Shown here: positions 12,901-43,394 of the stretch, one piece after another | How positions within the stretch are numbered: position 1 is the first letter of the stretch | Layout of the letters: the number at the start of each line of letters is the position of its first letter | NCBI RefSeq assembly: GCF_000003815.2 | Contig: NC_049979.1 | Location: 35,192,600 to 35,247,886 of the forward strand | Length of the DNA stretch: 55,287 nt | Direction of reading: 5' to 3' | From: Branchiostoma floridae | Taxonomy: Eukaryota > Chordata > Leptocardii > Amphioxiformes > Branchiostomatidae | The notes under the pieces: generated by a model | The model's input: only the letters and a program-made list of their open reading frames with translations | Databases searched by the model: none | What the model was told of the DNA's origin: nothing | Program-made: the position numbers and the translations under genes

Positions 12901-13125
12901 TATGGACTGTTCCTATAGGATGATGACGGGTACACTCCGTTGACCTTTGGCTCCAAGATGGGGCCAGCGGCGTACGAGTCCCCCTTCAGCGAGGCAGACG
13001 GTGAGACCCTGGTGGACAGCAGTGGCTACGACAATGTTGGCCTGGTGGTCCCCAGTCGTAGTAGCTCCACTCACAACTTCAACAACCCTGGGTACGGCCC
13101 TGTCATTCAGGAGATACAAGCATAG
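2423..13125 (+). CDS. ErbB-ligand-like type I membrane protein: FNIII - S/T stalk - EGF - TM - tail (5' incomplete)
   Basis: Seven exons join with consistent phases: 2423-2557, 3801-3962, 4695-5151, 6415-6491 (or 6497), 9079-9169, 11463-11607 and 12919-13125 (TAG). The frame starts with the last two bases of a split codon and covers 424 codons including the stop. Domains run in this order: fibronectin type III (about 100 residues), Ser/Thr/Pro-rich stalk, a six-cysteine EGF domain, one transmembrane helix, and a tail of about 120 residues. The EGF domain fits the ErbB-ligand cysteine consensus and is split by an intron between cysteines 4 and 5, as in EGF, TGF-alpha and neuregulin genes. I infer a membrane-anchored growth-factor precursor whose EGF module could be shed from the stalk. 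Signal peptide and first exon are not found. Known neuregulins carry Ig rather than FNIII, so orthology is uncertain; another EGF/FNIII adhesion protein is the alternative. Confidence 0.75.
3030..3237. repeat. Palindromic MITE, family A, copy 2 (degenerate)
   Basis: The central stem is clear (ACAGTGGTTTCAAATTGC against GCAGTTTGAAGCCACTGT). The right arm ends GGTGAACTAGAATTA and matches copy 1. The left terminus is decayed (CAACTTTATCTGTGTAG), so the exact ends are approximate. It lies in the intron between the two FNIII exons. Confidence 0.6.
3294..3745. mobile_element. Short non-autonomous element with CACTA-type termini
   Basis: The left terminus CACTACCAAAAATGCATTTT is mirrored on the right by AAATCATTTTTGGTAGTG. 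The 452 bp between consist of A- and T-rich internal repeats, including two copies of 'tgtttatcttgttttgc-gcctcacagaaa'. The CACTA start and TAGTG end are the hallmark of the CACTA/EnSpm superfamily. A dinucleotide TG on each side is a possible target duplication, but too short to be sure. There is no transposase frame. Confidence 0.5.
4695..5151 (+). CDS. Exon encoding the Ser/Thr/Pro-rich stalk and first half of the EGF domain
   Basis: The exon starts after acceptor tattcag and ends in phase 2 before gtaagt. About 115 residues are dominated by Thr, Ser and Pro (for example TTATSVPDTPPAPHTSTVTV), a mucin-like, probably O-glycosylated stalk. After this the first four EGF cysteines appear: PCGEGREGYC, LNDGHC and the run ending YYC. 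The GC content is clearly higher than in the flanking introns. In membrane-anchored ErbB ligands such a stalk separates the EGF module from other ectodomain parts. Confidence 0.8.
5170..5378. repeat. Palindromic MITE, family B, copy 2
   Basis: The termini CTGTAAATGCAGAAACTTTC and AACTTAAATGCATTTACAGT mirror each other, and the interior contains 'gctaccgcaaaattaaatc' blocks. It is the reverse-oriented relative of 1994-2192. It begins just 18 bp after the exon 4695-5151, close to the donor site. Confidence 0.7.
5889..5984. repeat. 48-bp tandem duplication in an intron
   Basis: Two adjacent 48-bp units, each starting GTGGGTACTCAGGTCTTGAT, differ at only one visible position near the end. Because 48 is a multiple of three, they leave a fortuitous open frame here that has no other coding character. 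Confidence 0.85.
6415..6491 (+). CDS. Exon encoding the second half of the EGF domain
   Basis: The acceptor is gcctgtag. The exon completes the split Lys codon and supplies cysteines 5 and 6 in CTSDWIGTRCQ, giving the final C-x8-C with the G-x-R-C ending typical of ErbB ligands. Two donors in the same phase are possible, at 6492 (gtacat) and 6498 (gtaagg). They differ by two residues and might both be used. The intron position between cysteines 4 and 5 is the known conserved position in EGF-family growth factor genes. Confidence 0.8.
6630..8332. repeat. Palindromic MITE, family A, copy 3, split by a nested element
   Basis: The left tip (ACGTTAGTTCACCTTTA, 6630-6646) and the rest (TTATCGGTTGTTTAAGC onward to ACTCACGT at 8332) are halves of one family A element. 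They read continuously when the 1.49-kb insertion at 6647-8137 and one TTA are removed. The inner stem (GGTGGTTTCAAACAGC against CAATTTCAAACCCCCG) is in the right part. Confidence 0.75.
6647..8137. mobile_element. Non-autonomous PIF/Harbinger-type transposon, about 1.49 kb
   Basis: The terminal inverted repeats are about 43 bp, starting GGGACCGTACGGCGTTTAGT on the left and mirrored as GCTAAATGCCGTACGGTCCC on the right. TTA lies immediately outside each end (6644-6646 and 8138-8140); a 3-bp TTA/TWA duplication is the signature of the PIF/Harbinger superfamily. Inside each end sits a small array of 'TTTTTGCTTGGCCCTCCCCC' units, in the same orientation at both ends. The CpG-rich interior has no recognisable transposase or Myb-like frame, so the copy is non-autonomous. 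Confidence 0.75.
9079..9169 (+). CDS. Exon encoding the transmembrane helix
   Basis: Acceptor gcgtatag, donor gtaaat; it enters in phase 1 and leaves in phase 2. After EQKQ it encodes a hydrophobic run of about 24 residues (TVSIAVAVSVLLVLVIVGMV then ILYYLR), ended by Arg as a stop-transfer signal. Only this frame gives a membrane segment and fits the phases on both sides. The upstream candidate acceptor at 9008 (tttacag) puts a stop codon or the wrong frame in place and was not used. Confidence 0.75.
9889..10249. mobile_element. hAT-like non-autonomous element
   Basis: The termini are CAGGGGTCGAAATACC and, reversed, CAGGGCTCGAAATAC: about 15 bp with one mismatch, starting with the CAGGG common in hAT elements. 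Subterminal copies of ACCTGCA / TGCAGGT occur in both orientations throughout. No intact 8-bp target duplication is visible (catcttaa against cttcaaag), so the copy is old. There is no coding frame. Confidence 0.65.
10345..10893. mobile_element. TTAA-flanked inverted-repeat element (piggyBac-type target site)
   Basis: The ends are AGGCGCCCAGAGCAGTTTTT on the left and, reversed on the right, AGGCGCAGAGAGCAGTTTTT. Perfect TTAA tetranucleotides stand on both sides (10341-10344 and 10894-10897). TTAA duplication is typical of piggyBac-class elements, although the usual CCC terminus is absent. The CpG-richer middle (about 10500-10750) is open on both strands for 60-80 codons but resembles no protein I know. 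Confidence 0.6.
11463..13125 (+). CDS. Exons encoding the cytoplasmic tail of the FNIII/EGF protein
   Basis: Exon 11463-11607 (acceptor ctttacag) and exon 12919-13125 (acceptor cctatag, stop TAG) encode about 117 tail residues. The juxtamembrane part is basic (SCLKKHKQ). Two NPxY-type motifs are visible: NNPMYG in the first exon and NNPGYG near the C-terminus. Such motifs bind PTB domains and serve as endocytic signals. Further tyrosines sit in DDGYTPL and SSGYDNV. The intron between them contains no other convincing exon. Confidence 0.75.
12781..12822. repeat. Fragment of palindromic MITE family A
   Basis: Only one arm is recognisable (AATGGATACAGGTTACCATG followed by CGGATAAAGGTGACC). It matches the right arm of the family. 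The opposite arm is lost or unrecognisable. Confidence 0.45.
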
Positions 13126-13804
13126 TCTGGAGCTGGTATAAAAGTACATCTGTGAGTGGGACATTATAGATTTTGATTGTCATTCAGTACACAAAGTCAG
13201 TACAATCAGTCTTTCCAGCACATTCATATAGAAATTCTCTTGGACATTTTGTGACGTTCGATCAAATTAGACATCTAATTTGCAAACAGAACAAGGTAAG
13301 TAGAGTGAAAGAAGCCAAATACACGAGGTCCCATCAACCATCCTTCAACCGAGACGGGGGCCGATACCAACTGCCGGGCACCTTGGACCTATTACTGACA
13401 TTGCACACACTTTAAAAAGTGCTTAACTTTTGTGTATCAAAATAGCATATAAAATCTTTATAACAGCCTGATTAGTTCTGTATTGAGCTATGTGGCAGGA
13501 TGACAGCGTTGCAAATTGTTGCTGTCCCCATGTACAGCATCTAGTGTTTCACAGCTGTAGACCGTGAGGCTTTTCATTTGTGCCATGTTGGACTACAGTT
13601 TACACCCATTAACCACACAAAGATGTCATTGCTTGATCCAATTTCTTGCCAATATGGATACTTGCCAATAATAAATACTATGACATCACAGAAAACTATT
13701 GATGTGTAGGAATAAGGTGAATAACATCTCAATTAGTATAGTCTCTATCCATCTGCAGCTGTGTGACAGCATGATCAACAAGAATTAAGAAGATTATTGA
13801 TATG

Positions 13805-13897
13805 CCAAATAACAATCACTTAAGCAACTGGAAATGATTTTTGATTATGATTTTGATTATAATTTTGATCCAGTTGCTTGAGTAATTGCTATTTGGT
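13805..13897. repeat. Imperfect inverted repeat (hairpin)
   Basis: CCAAATAACAATCACTTAAG-CAACTGGA is mirrored by TCCAGTTGCTTGAGTAATTG-CTATTTGG with about 35 bp of A/T-rich loop. The 28-bp arms have only a few mismatches. This is either a small MITE or a transcribed hairpin. No target duplication could be defined. Confidence 0.65.
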
Positions 13898-14957
13898 GTT
13901 CCTATTACCTGTATGTCTAACCTTCATCGATGTAAGAGTATTGATATTACTTTGTATTGGTGTATGACAAAGATGATAAAATAGATTTTATTGATGTTGT
14001 TCAAATTTTGTTCAGGTGTAACAATTCAACCATCAAAAGTAACAGTGTGGCTGTACTTAATATGTATAAACAGGTATTTAATTTGGAGAAACACATATCT
14101 ATTTGGCCTATGGTTCTACAATGTATATACAGAGAATGGAACATAATGTACTGATGTATGCTGTTTCATCGTAGCCTACATCTACATGTATCACAATTCC
14201 AGCTGACTCAGCTAAAAAGGCTATTTGTGTAGTTCTTTTTTTTAAGAAGGGAAAAGAATTCTGTCACAATGTAAATATTTTAACTTATTTTAACTGGTGA
14301 ACTTTGTCTAACATCTTTTTGTTGTTGTGCCGAGTAATATTGTAACAGTTGTGACTCATCAAACAAGTCAGTGCCCATGTCAGTGGCCCTTGCAAGTATG
14401 CAAAAACCTCTATGTGACATATCAAATAAAAAATATTACCGGTACTGGATTCTATTTTTATTAGTAGTTTATTATTTCTATGTACATAATACATATACTA
14501 TAGTGCAGAAAATTGGTTTAACCATCATTTTAAGTTTGACCTGACATTTTGGCATAAGGGGTCCATTTGGACATGTAATTCACAAATGATGATTTTTTTT
14601 TACCAAATTGTGGTATGACGTTTCTGCTAAGTAAATTTAAAAATGATTTAATTTTTATTGACTTTCTGATCGCCCCTCCAGTACATATCCTCACCAAATT
14701 TGACGTTTGAATTTAGATAGTTTATCCATGATATCTAAATTACTGTCAAAACGATGAGTGGTTAAAGAGTGGCCGTGAACATTTTAGGTTGCGTTATGTC
14801 CAAGGCCCTGAGTGATTTCTAGCTCTGTAGAATAATGTATTGTAATACCGAGGATCAAAATAAACCTTACAATAATTATTGCAGAATGAAATGAATAATA
14901 ATGCCCAAAATTTTGGCAAGCACTCTCTTCGAAAGTTTTCAAATTGTTTTAACGTTA

Positions 14958-15425
14958 GGCCATGTTGATTTGGTTATATGGATGACATCCTCCGGGAACT
15001 CCAAAACTGATGCAAGCGAGCGAATAAAAAAAAAAAGTTTGGCCAAAAAAAAAGTTGCCTTCAGTATGAAATCAAAGTGGCCAGGAAGGTTGAACATAGA
15101 CGACTAAACACACATAGTATGGTACCATGATCCTCTGGACCTGAATTTTCTGTACTCACTGGTACCTCCCCCAACCAACAATAGATTTTTTTTTTCTTTC
15201 CGTCCATTCACATCTTATTCTTTGACTTTAGATTCATTTTGGCATTCTATATATGGCATTTGTTATCTGTTTTCTGATACTTTTTTTTCGATCTACGGAA
15301 TATTTGTGCTCATTTTACAGCTGCTTTGCACAATTTATTGTGTGATCGAAAACTTTTTTTTTTTGGAAATGGCCGAAAATTGGTGCGAGCGCGGATGTCA
15401 TCCATATAATCAAATCAACGTGGCC
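14958..15425. mobile_element. Non-autonomous PIF/Harbinger-type element with TTA duplication
   Basis: Terminal inverted repeats of about 35 bp: GGCCATGTTGATTTGGTTAT-ATGGATGACATCC on the left, mirrored by GGATGTCATCCATATAATCA-AATCAACGTGGCC on the right. TTA flanks both sides (14955-14957 and 15426-15428). The interior is extremely A/T-rich with poly-A and poly-T runs. Fragments of the same family appear at about 27205-27345, 38075-38222 and 50834-50970, with short terminal traces at 1844-1890 and 5600-5650. Confidence 0.7.
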
Positions 15426-15819
15426 TTAGTTTAGCTTTGAAATTCCTGAATTTAAAGATTGTGACATAACGTTTTATTTTATGTTGCCAAAATTCACACG
15501 CGGAGGAAAACCTAAGGGGTAAAATTCCCAAAGATCACTAAGCGTCCAACATTTGGGGCATTTTTCATGCACCGGTAGAATACTTGCATGACGCTGTGTC
15601 CGCCTCGAAACTATACTATCTTACGTATAGGATGCGCGCGTGCTACGCTAGCTACCTGAGTTTGAAACTAAGTTGCGCCAAACAAAATATCGGCACCCGG
15701 GTATTTTAGACCCTTAACAGCGGACTTCGGTGTGAAAAGGACACAGTTAGGCAGTCAGAATATTACACTATTCTTTCTTCTAAACGTCAATAATCCATTT
15801 CTAACGTCAATCCGTGACA

Positions 15820-15965
15820 TGCAACAGGATAATCAGCGTACGTCGAAGAAGATTTCTAATAAAAATACGTCCCTCTCATTGGTGAAACTGGTAATTGCCG
15901 TTCTCTCATTGGTTCAACTGCTAATTGAATTGTGATGGACAGTCTGGATCGGTCTATCGCACGAC
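15820..15965. repeat. Dispersed repeat, copy 1 (reverse partner near 40285-40430)
   Basis: The segments CTCATTGGTTCAACTGCTAA-TTGAATTG and GGATCGGTCTATCG recur in reverse complement around 40285-40430 (GATCGGTCTATTCG and CATTGGTTGAACTACTAATT when reversed). It also contains an internal duplicate 'ctcattggt-aactg-taatt'. The family is not identified. Confidence 0.5.
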
Positions 15966-17109
15966 GATCCGAAGATGATTGTGTTAACCAGGTGTTCCAA
16001 TGCTTGCTAATAGATTTCGAACTGATTGCTTGTTGTCACACCTGCATTAGTCGTTGCTTTTGTGTGAGTTAACCCCTAAAGAATGCCGCATAATAGCATA
16101 TGTCACTTAGTAATTACCAAGTCTTACACCAACTCGCTGTGCACTGGAAAACATTTTGTCCTATCCTCTTTTCATGTCTTTACAATGACCTCCAGGCTTC
16201 ATGTAAGCTTGAGGACCCCTTTCTTGAAAACGACGTCGGTGTCCAACCAAGCAAATGTTGGTGGCCTCGACTTACAAAACAAGCAAACTTGAAGACCTGC
16301 AAAAACACTTTGCAATTCTAAACAATAGCTTCGTGCCATTTAAAAAAAAACTGACAGAATTGCAAATACAGTACGTGTATTCTTGAACAACGTGAACATT
16401 TGCGCGCAAACGTTGTTATGGAAGCATGTAATCTGTATATGCTGCTGTACACGTTTTAAACACCTGCGATACTGACAGACACAGTGTATTTTGTTTGTTC
16501 CTAAACAAACACAAGGTCAATTTTCCTTGGCTTTGTCCGTACATAAAGACGACTAAAGTCATTTATGTAGAGTGAGAAAAATGTAACTGAGATTCCTTGG
16601 GTCCCTAGGATTGAATGCTAAACAAACAATTAGTGAAAGAACCTCATTAGCATGTGAAAGGGACCGCCACTGGTTTGTCACCAGACCATCGATATAGATC
16701 TTTTTTTACTTCAGCGTGTTGCCTTAAGTTGGGCCTGTATGGGGGTATTCTGGTACAAAAAAACTTGGCAATCGTTGAGTCTCTCTGTCCACCTTTACGC
16801 TATTTCAATGAATAAGACGTTAAACCTCGCAAGTATATCACAAGGAGCTCTTTCTGTCGCGTTTTGTGGATTTCGGTAACACCTGTTCGCAGGTGTAACA
16901 TGCGTTTAACCCCCATACACACCCACGGCATGTGTTGCTTAGGTGACGTTACAGTTTAGAGGACACGAAGTGGAAATGAGTTGAAGCTACCTCGCTATGT
17001 ACATGTAACACGATTTCTGTACAGAACCCCTTGCATGTTACCAGTCGTGTTGAGATTTTAGATGTGGCGAGGTTAGAGCTTCGACAGGTGTTACCGATGT
17101 AAGTGAGAC

Positions 17110-39019
<21,910 letters not shown>

Positions 39020-40696
39020 ACAAAACAGTCCGATTCAACATGATTATTGGTGTGACAACGCATATTTCTACAAACAAAACACTGGTGCTCAGTTGCTACT
39101 ACATGTGTCTACAGAACACTGCTTCAAGATATGTGTGTAACTGTCAGTCCAGAGTTTAGACTGCCTATACCCAACGAATATCCAGTCTGTCGTTGTAAGG
39201 CCGGGTTTTCTTAAGCCTTATCTTTCTCATACAGGGCGCGAAAGATTTCCCCAGCGGCAGAAGGCTTCATCTGCCCGAAGAGAGCCAGGCCAATCCACGG
39301 TGCCATATTAACTCAGCGAGATGCTATATGGGAAAGGTGTCAAAGTTGAAATCACCTGAGCTATAACGCTATGAGACATTAACAACACACGTGTTGAAAA
39401 TGTTATCAAGTCACTGACTATAGTTCGATTTAGACGAAGTTAGGTGCCTTCACCTTTGACATATTACCAATAATGCATCTTGCTGCATATACGTAGTCTA
39501 AATGATGAGCTGTCTTATATACATGCACTACAAAAAATGTGCTTATAAATTGTCTCCCATAGTCTTATATATAGTTTATTTTTATAGTACATTTGCAACT
39601 GTACATAGAAGAGATCTTTGCTAATGATTGCAACTGCTGCTGGAGAAAATGAACAGAGATGCATTTTACCAATGAAAACAGTTTATTATACAGCTTGCGT
39701 GATAGGTTGATTTAATAAGTGGAATACGATTCCATACATTTATGTTGCTCTCAATGTAATATGCAAAAAAAAAGTGTTCCATTTGGAATACGAAATTTTA
39801 AAGATGTAACCTAAGAGAAAAACGCTCCATTGTAAATATTAGTGTTTTCTATGGACATTAAAAACATCGGTGCCCACCCTCTCCAACTGTCCGTTTTTTT
39901 CCATGACTGTGTATTGAAAAGCAAGCTAACTTACATCATATTTGTCTGAACCATATTCTGGTAAAGCTTTATAGGGTTCATTAAGCATATCAGGTGTATA
40001 TAAACAGTATAGTATACAGTCTCTTAAAAAATTTTGCATAAAATTATTGTCCCGGTTGTTTCTTCGGAAACCCAAATTGTACACGTAACGTTAACTCTAA
40101 ATGTCTTGATTATATGTAACTGCAAGCTATTGCAACATTTTTTTGCTACAACTTTCAAAAGTGCTTTTCTTGAGGCACTATGCTGGATTCAGAAGTAGTC
40201 ATCACGTTTACAGTAACGTTAACTGTTCCACTGACAAATGTCGAGAGTTGAGATGACTAATAGGCTAAGAATGCAAAAGGCGGGAAACATCGAATAGACC
40301 GATCCTAACTGTTAAACTCAATTAGTAGTTCAACCAATGATAGCATGGCAATTGGTGGCTCGACCAATAAGACAGTGGCTGCATGTCCGTCACATATTTC
40401 TACGTTTTGGCGCAGGTGGGCGGCTATGGCATCGGTCTAATCCAGAACTAACAGCTGGAACGAGTATATAGTAAGAGTTGAACCGTAACCATAAACAAAA
40501 TCAGTTTTTTTAAGCATTCAGACCAAAAGCACAACTGAATAAGTTGAAGATTCATAACGGAGATTCTTGGCGACAAAACTTTGTTGATTTGACTGATAAA
40601 ACTGCAAGATAAAACTCTTCTTCAAACCCCGGGCCCAATGATACAATTGCGGCATACAGCACGTGCATATTACAACTGTAGTATAAGATTGTCGCA
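39020..40696. other. 3' UTRs of the convergent WD40 and C2-domain genes
   Basis: No convincing coding exon. A splice-acceptor-like 'ctcatacag' before 39236 is followed by about 40 open codons, a possible alternative last exon or UTR exon of the WD40 gene. On the minus strand AATAAA hexamers appear near 39576 and 39683 and could end the C2-gene transcript. The stretch 39745-40285 has a diverged direct duplicate at 47055-47596, and 40285-40430 is the reverse partner of 15820-15965. Confidence 0.5.
39745..40285. repeat. Segmental duplication, copy 1
   Basis: Collinear blocks are shared with 47055-47596 in the same orientation: TGTAACCTAAGAGAAAAA, 'cattgtaaatatta-agtgttttct', 'tgtattgaaaagcaag', 'tttgtctgaaccatattctg', 'ttgtcccggttg', 'gctatgctggattcagaagt-agt' and 'gagttgagatgacta'. 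Divergence is moderate with small indels. Confidence 0.75.
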
Positions 40697-43166
40697 TCAG
40701 TCCTCTGGCCCAAATACTTCAGGAGCCTCTTTCAGAGCCACGCGGACCAGTTCTTCCCAGTACCAGCGCTTGATGTAGGTCGCGCGTTCCTTCTCATCTT
40801 GTACCGACTTGGTGAGGGTCTTCTGAATGTCTTGCAGCTCCTCCAAACTTAGCCCTCGTGTGTCGGGTAACTTGTAAGATGTGCGATCGGGCACGGCAGC
40901 GATAATGTTCTTGATAACAGGGTACCGGAGAACATGTGGGGCGGTAGTGGCGAGTCTGGATCGAAGGGAGTCGGCATGAGCGAGAAGCTTTTCCGCATAG
41001 TCTCTCTGAAGATGGAGCTCTGCCCACAGCTTGTCGACTGACGACATGACCTCTAGATCTTGGTACTGAGGATCTTCTGTGTCCTTGTGTTTGGGCGATG
41101 GGGTGGTTGTTGTAAGAGACGCTCCTCCTCCTTGAGTAGATGTTGTCGTTTGACTGTCTGTGTCTGTATCCGCGCCGCTGTTGTCGGGTGCTTCCGTCTG
41201 TTCTCCACGGACAACTGAAGAATGGCGCTCTGAGACATCGCCTTCTCCGGCAGCAGGGCGTTTGTCTGCTGTATCTGGAGCTGTGGCTGGTAGGCCGGAT
41301 GCCGAGCTTGTTGGAGACGCTGCTTTGACGGCAGCGGCTGGTGGTGAGCTATCCTTACCGCCGTTGTCCGATGGTGCGTCCGGCTCTTTTTCCTGGGAAA
41401 CTTTGATCTTGTCATTCTCCAGCTCTGGTTTCTCTTGCAGCTCCGTCTTGACTGTACCCTCGGAAGTCTCGACTTGGTCTGAATAGGAGAAACGCAAATT
41501 CTATAAACCTGTTTTGGTCATCGTCTATTTTTAGCACTTTATCTTAAGTGAAAGTACATATCATGGATACCGGTATTACTTTCATCTAGAACTAGAGTTG
41601 AGGGTGAAAAAAGATTGGTTCACTGTTAAAAACGTGAAATTTGCCTTTTTGTTTTGTTTTGATATTTATATTGATTGAAATACAAAGTTTAATACAACTA
41701 CAGGGTTCGCAAAAATGAGGTCTACGATTTAAACAAAGGGCATTAATAAGGTAGTTTGACATTTTAGTCACATTTTTTTCGCCCATGTTTATAAAATCAC
41801 GACAAAAGTAACTGGTGGAATGTACAGATTTAGGCACTTTTATGTCTTCAATGGTTTGATAAATGACTTCTTACCGAAGTAAAAAAAGAAATTAACAAAG
41901 TAATGCAAGTATGAAAGATGTAAGTAAAAAGAGGCTTAAAATAGCAATTCTGTACAGAAAGAACACCAACCACTCACCTTGAACCTTTAGTACCTCACTC
42001 TCCCTCTCCGGACCGTCGGCAGCACCGGACACTTGATGGGGCGTCACGTCCGTGTTACCAGAGGAACGGTGCGCGTCGTTTGGTGGGACGTCCCTGTCTT
42101 CGCTAGTAACAAATTCGTCCGCTGCGTCTGACGTTGAGGCTTTGTCTGAAGTTGAGGCTGTGTCTGAAGAGTCTTGTTTGACGTCTGCCATGTCGCCGGC
42201 GATGGAAGGTGGTTTGCTGTCCGCAGCGCTGTCGTCTGGGGATGTGCCCACTTGTGTTTCCTGGGAAACTGTCTTGACCTGGTGATTCTGCAGCTCCGGC
42301 AGAGTTTCCGGGTTCCCCTGTACTGATGCCTCAACGTTCCCCCCAGGAGGCTTGGCTGAGACTGAATATAATGATACAAAGCGTATATTGTACTGTGAGT
42401 TTTGTATATCATGATATCCTTCAATGGAGTAATTTAGTTTCACTTCAACAGGACTTTTCTACAGAACAAGATAGACACGTATGTCTTCAATTTGGAGAAA
42501 ATGTTAACTGAAATGTCATTTTTATGTATCTTTACCAGTTTACACTATCGTTAGAGTAAATTTTAGGAAACGTTTACTGATTTCTATCCTATCAAGAAAG
42601 GTATCTTGATTATATGGCCATGACAGCCCAACACACAAACTTACCCTGCAGAGGAACAGAAACAGACGCCTCTTACCTTGGTCCTGTGTAGGCTGATTTT
42701 TCACATCCATGCCGTCGAGAGTAACGGACACTTGTAAGAACACTTCCTCATTCCTCCGCCCGCCTTTGCTGGGTCGGTCCATGATGTACCACCACTTCTG
42801 TGGTAAACCGTCCACTGACTCTAGTGCGGCTGCAACATCGATGGACAGCTCACCAACTGTTGTGTCTTTGCAGCGCTTCGCCTTACGAAGTTTCAGAACC
42901 AGTTGGTCTGTTGGCGACCATGGCATGAACTCCGTAGAAAGCTCCCAGATCAGTGCATCGGACTTTTTCTTAGCGGTTTGAATCTTTTTCTTACCATGGC
43001 GTATTGTTACCAGATACTTGCCCTGACTCTGTCTACCAACTTTGCCCTCGTGGACAGTTACACTGAGTTTTGTCTCACCGCTCTGTCTTTTACCGCCAGG
43101 CCTGAGGAAAGACAGCACGTGTACTACTGAAAGGAACGCTGACGCCGCCTTGTCGAGAACCCCCAT
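40697..43166 (-). CDS. C2-domain protein with disordered linkers, three exons, function unknown
   Basis: On the minus strand: exon 1 43166-42677, exon 2 42355-41978, exon 3 41478-40697 (stop). Both introns are phase 1, and the product is about 549 residues. Residues 30-155 look like a C2 domain (ETKLSVTVHEGKVG, KYLVTIRHGKKKIQT, DQLVLKLRKAKRCKDTTVGE, EEVFLQVSVTL). The usual cluster of calcium-binding Asp residues is not evident, so membrane or protein binding without calcium is more likely. The middle 260 residues are rich in Ser, Thr, Asp, Glu and Pro and look disordered. The last 120 residues are probably helical (VDKLWAELHLQRDYAEKLLA, LSLEELQDIQKTLTKSVQ). I do not recognise the family. It is convergent with the WD40 gene. 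Confidence 0.75.
41978..42355 (-). CDS. Symmetric linker exon of the C2-domain gene (probable exon duplication)
   Basis: Exon 2 is 378 nt and phase 1-1, so it can be skipped or duplicated without a frame change. It encodes only low-complexity sequence. Its first 35 residues (PELQNHQVKTVSQETQV, then SPDDSAADSKPPS) align with the start of exon 3 (PELENDKIKVSQEKEPDA, then PSDNGGKDSSPPA). Confidence 0.7.
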
Positions 43167-43394
43167 ATTTCAATGGGAAACATGCAAATTCGCTTTCACA
43201 AAACGAGAGATCCGTGCGTATCCTCGGTCAACAGTGGCGTTATGTTTGGTTGCTGTGCTACAGCGTGGATAAATGCAGTTCTAGAACACTCCGTGACAAC
43301 CACGAGCGCTCCATGGAACATGGAATTGATACTCTTGACCGCAGTGACCCCGAAATGACGTTTGTGTACGTGTATTTGTAGTATGTATGCCAGT

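Larger units (their letters stand above)
13126..17109. other. Intergenic: 3' UTR of the FNIII/EGF gene and upstream region of the WD40 gene
   Basis: The first kilobase or more after the TAG is AT-rich and probably 3' UTR. AATAAA-like hexamers occur near 14425 and 14860, but neither can be chosen by eye. The interval also holds a hairpin repeat (13805-13897), a Harbinger-type element (14958-15425) and half of a dispersed repeat (about 15820-15965). No coding exon was recognised. Confidence 0.5.

Noticed and set aside
16712-16730. X-box (RFX ciliary promoter) upstream of the WD40 gene
   Set aside because: Only a half-site-like GTTGCC is present without a proper second half, about 400 bp from the ATG; too weak to report.
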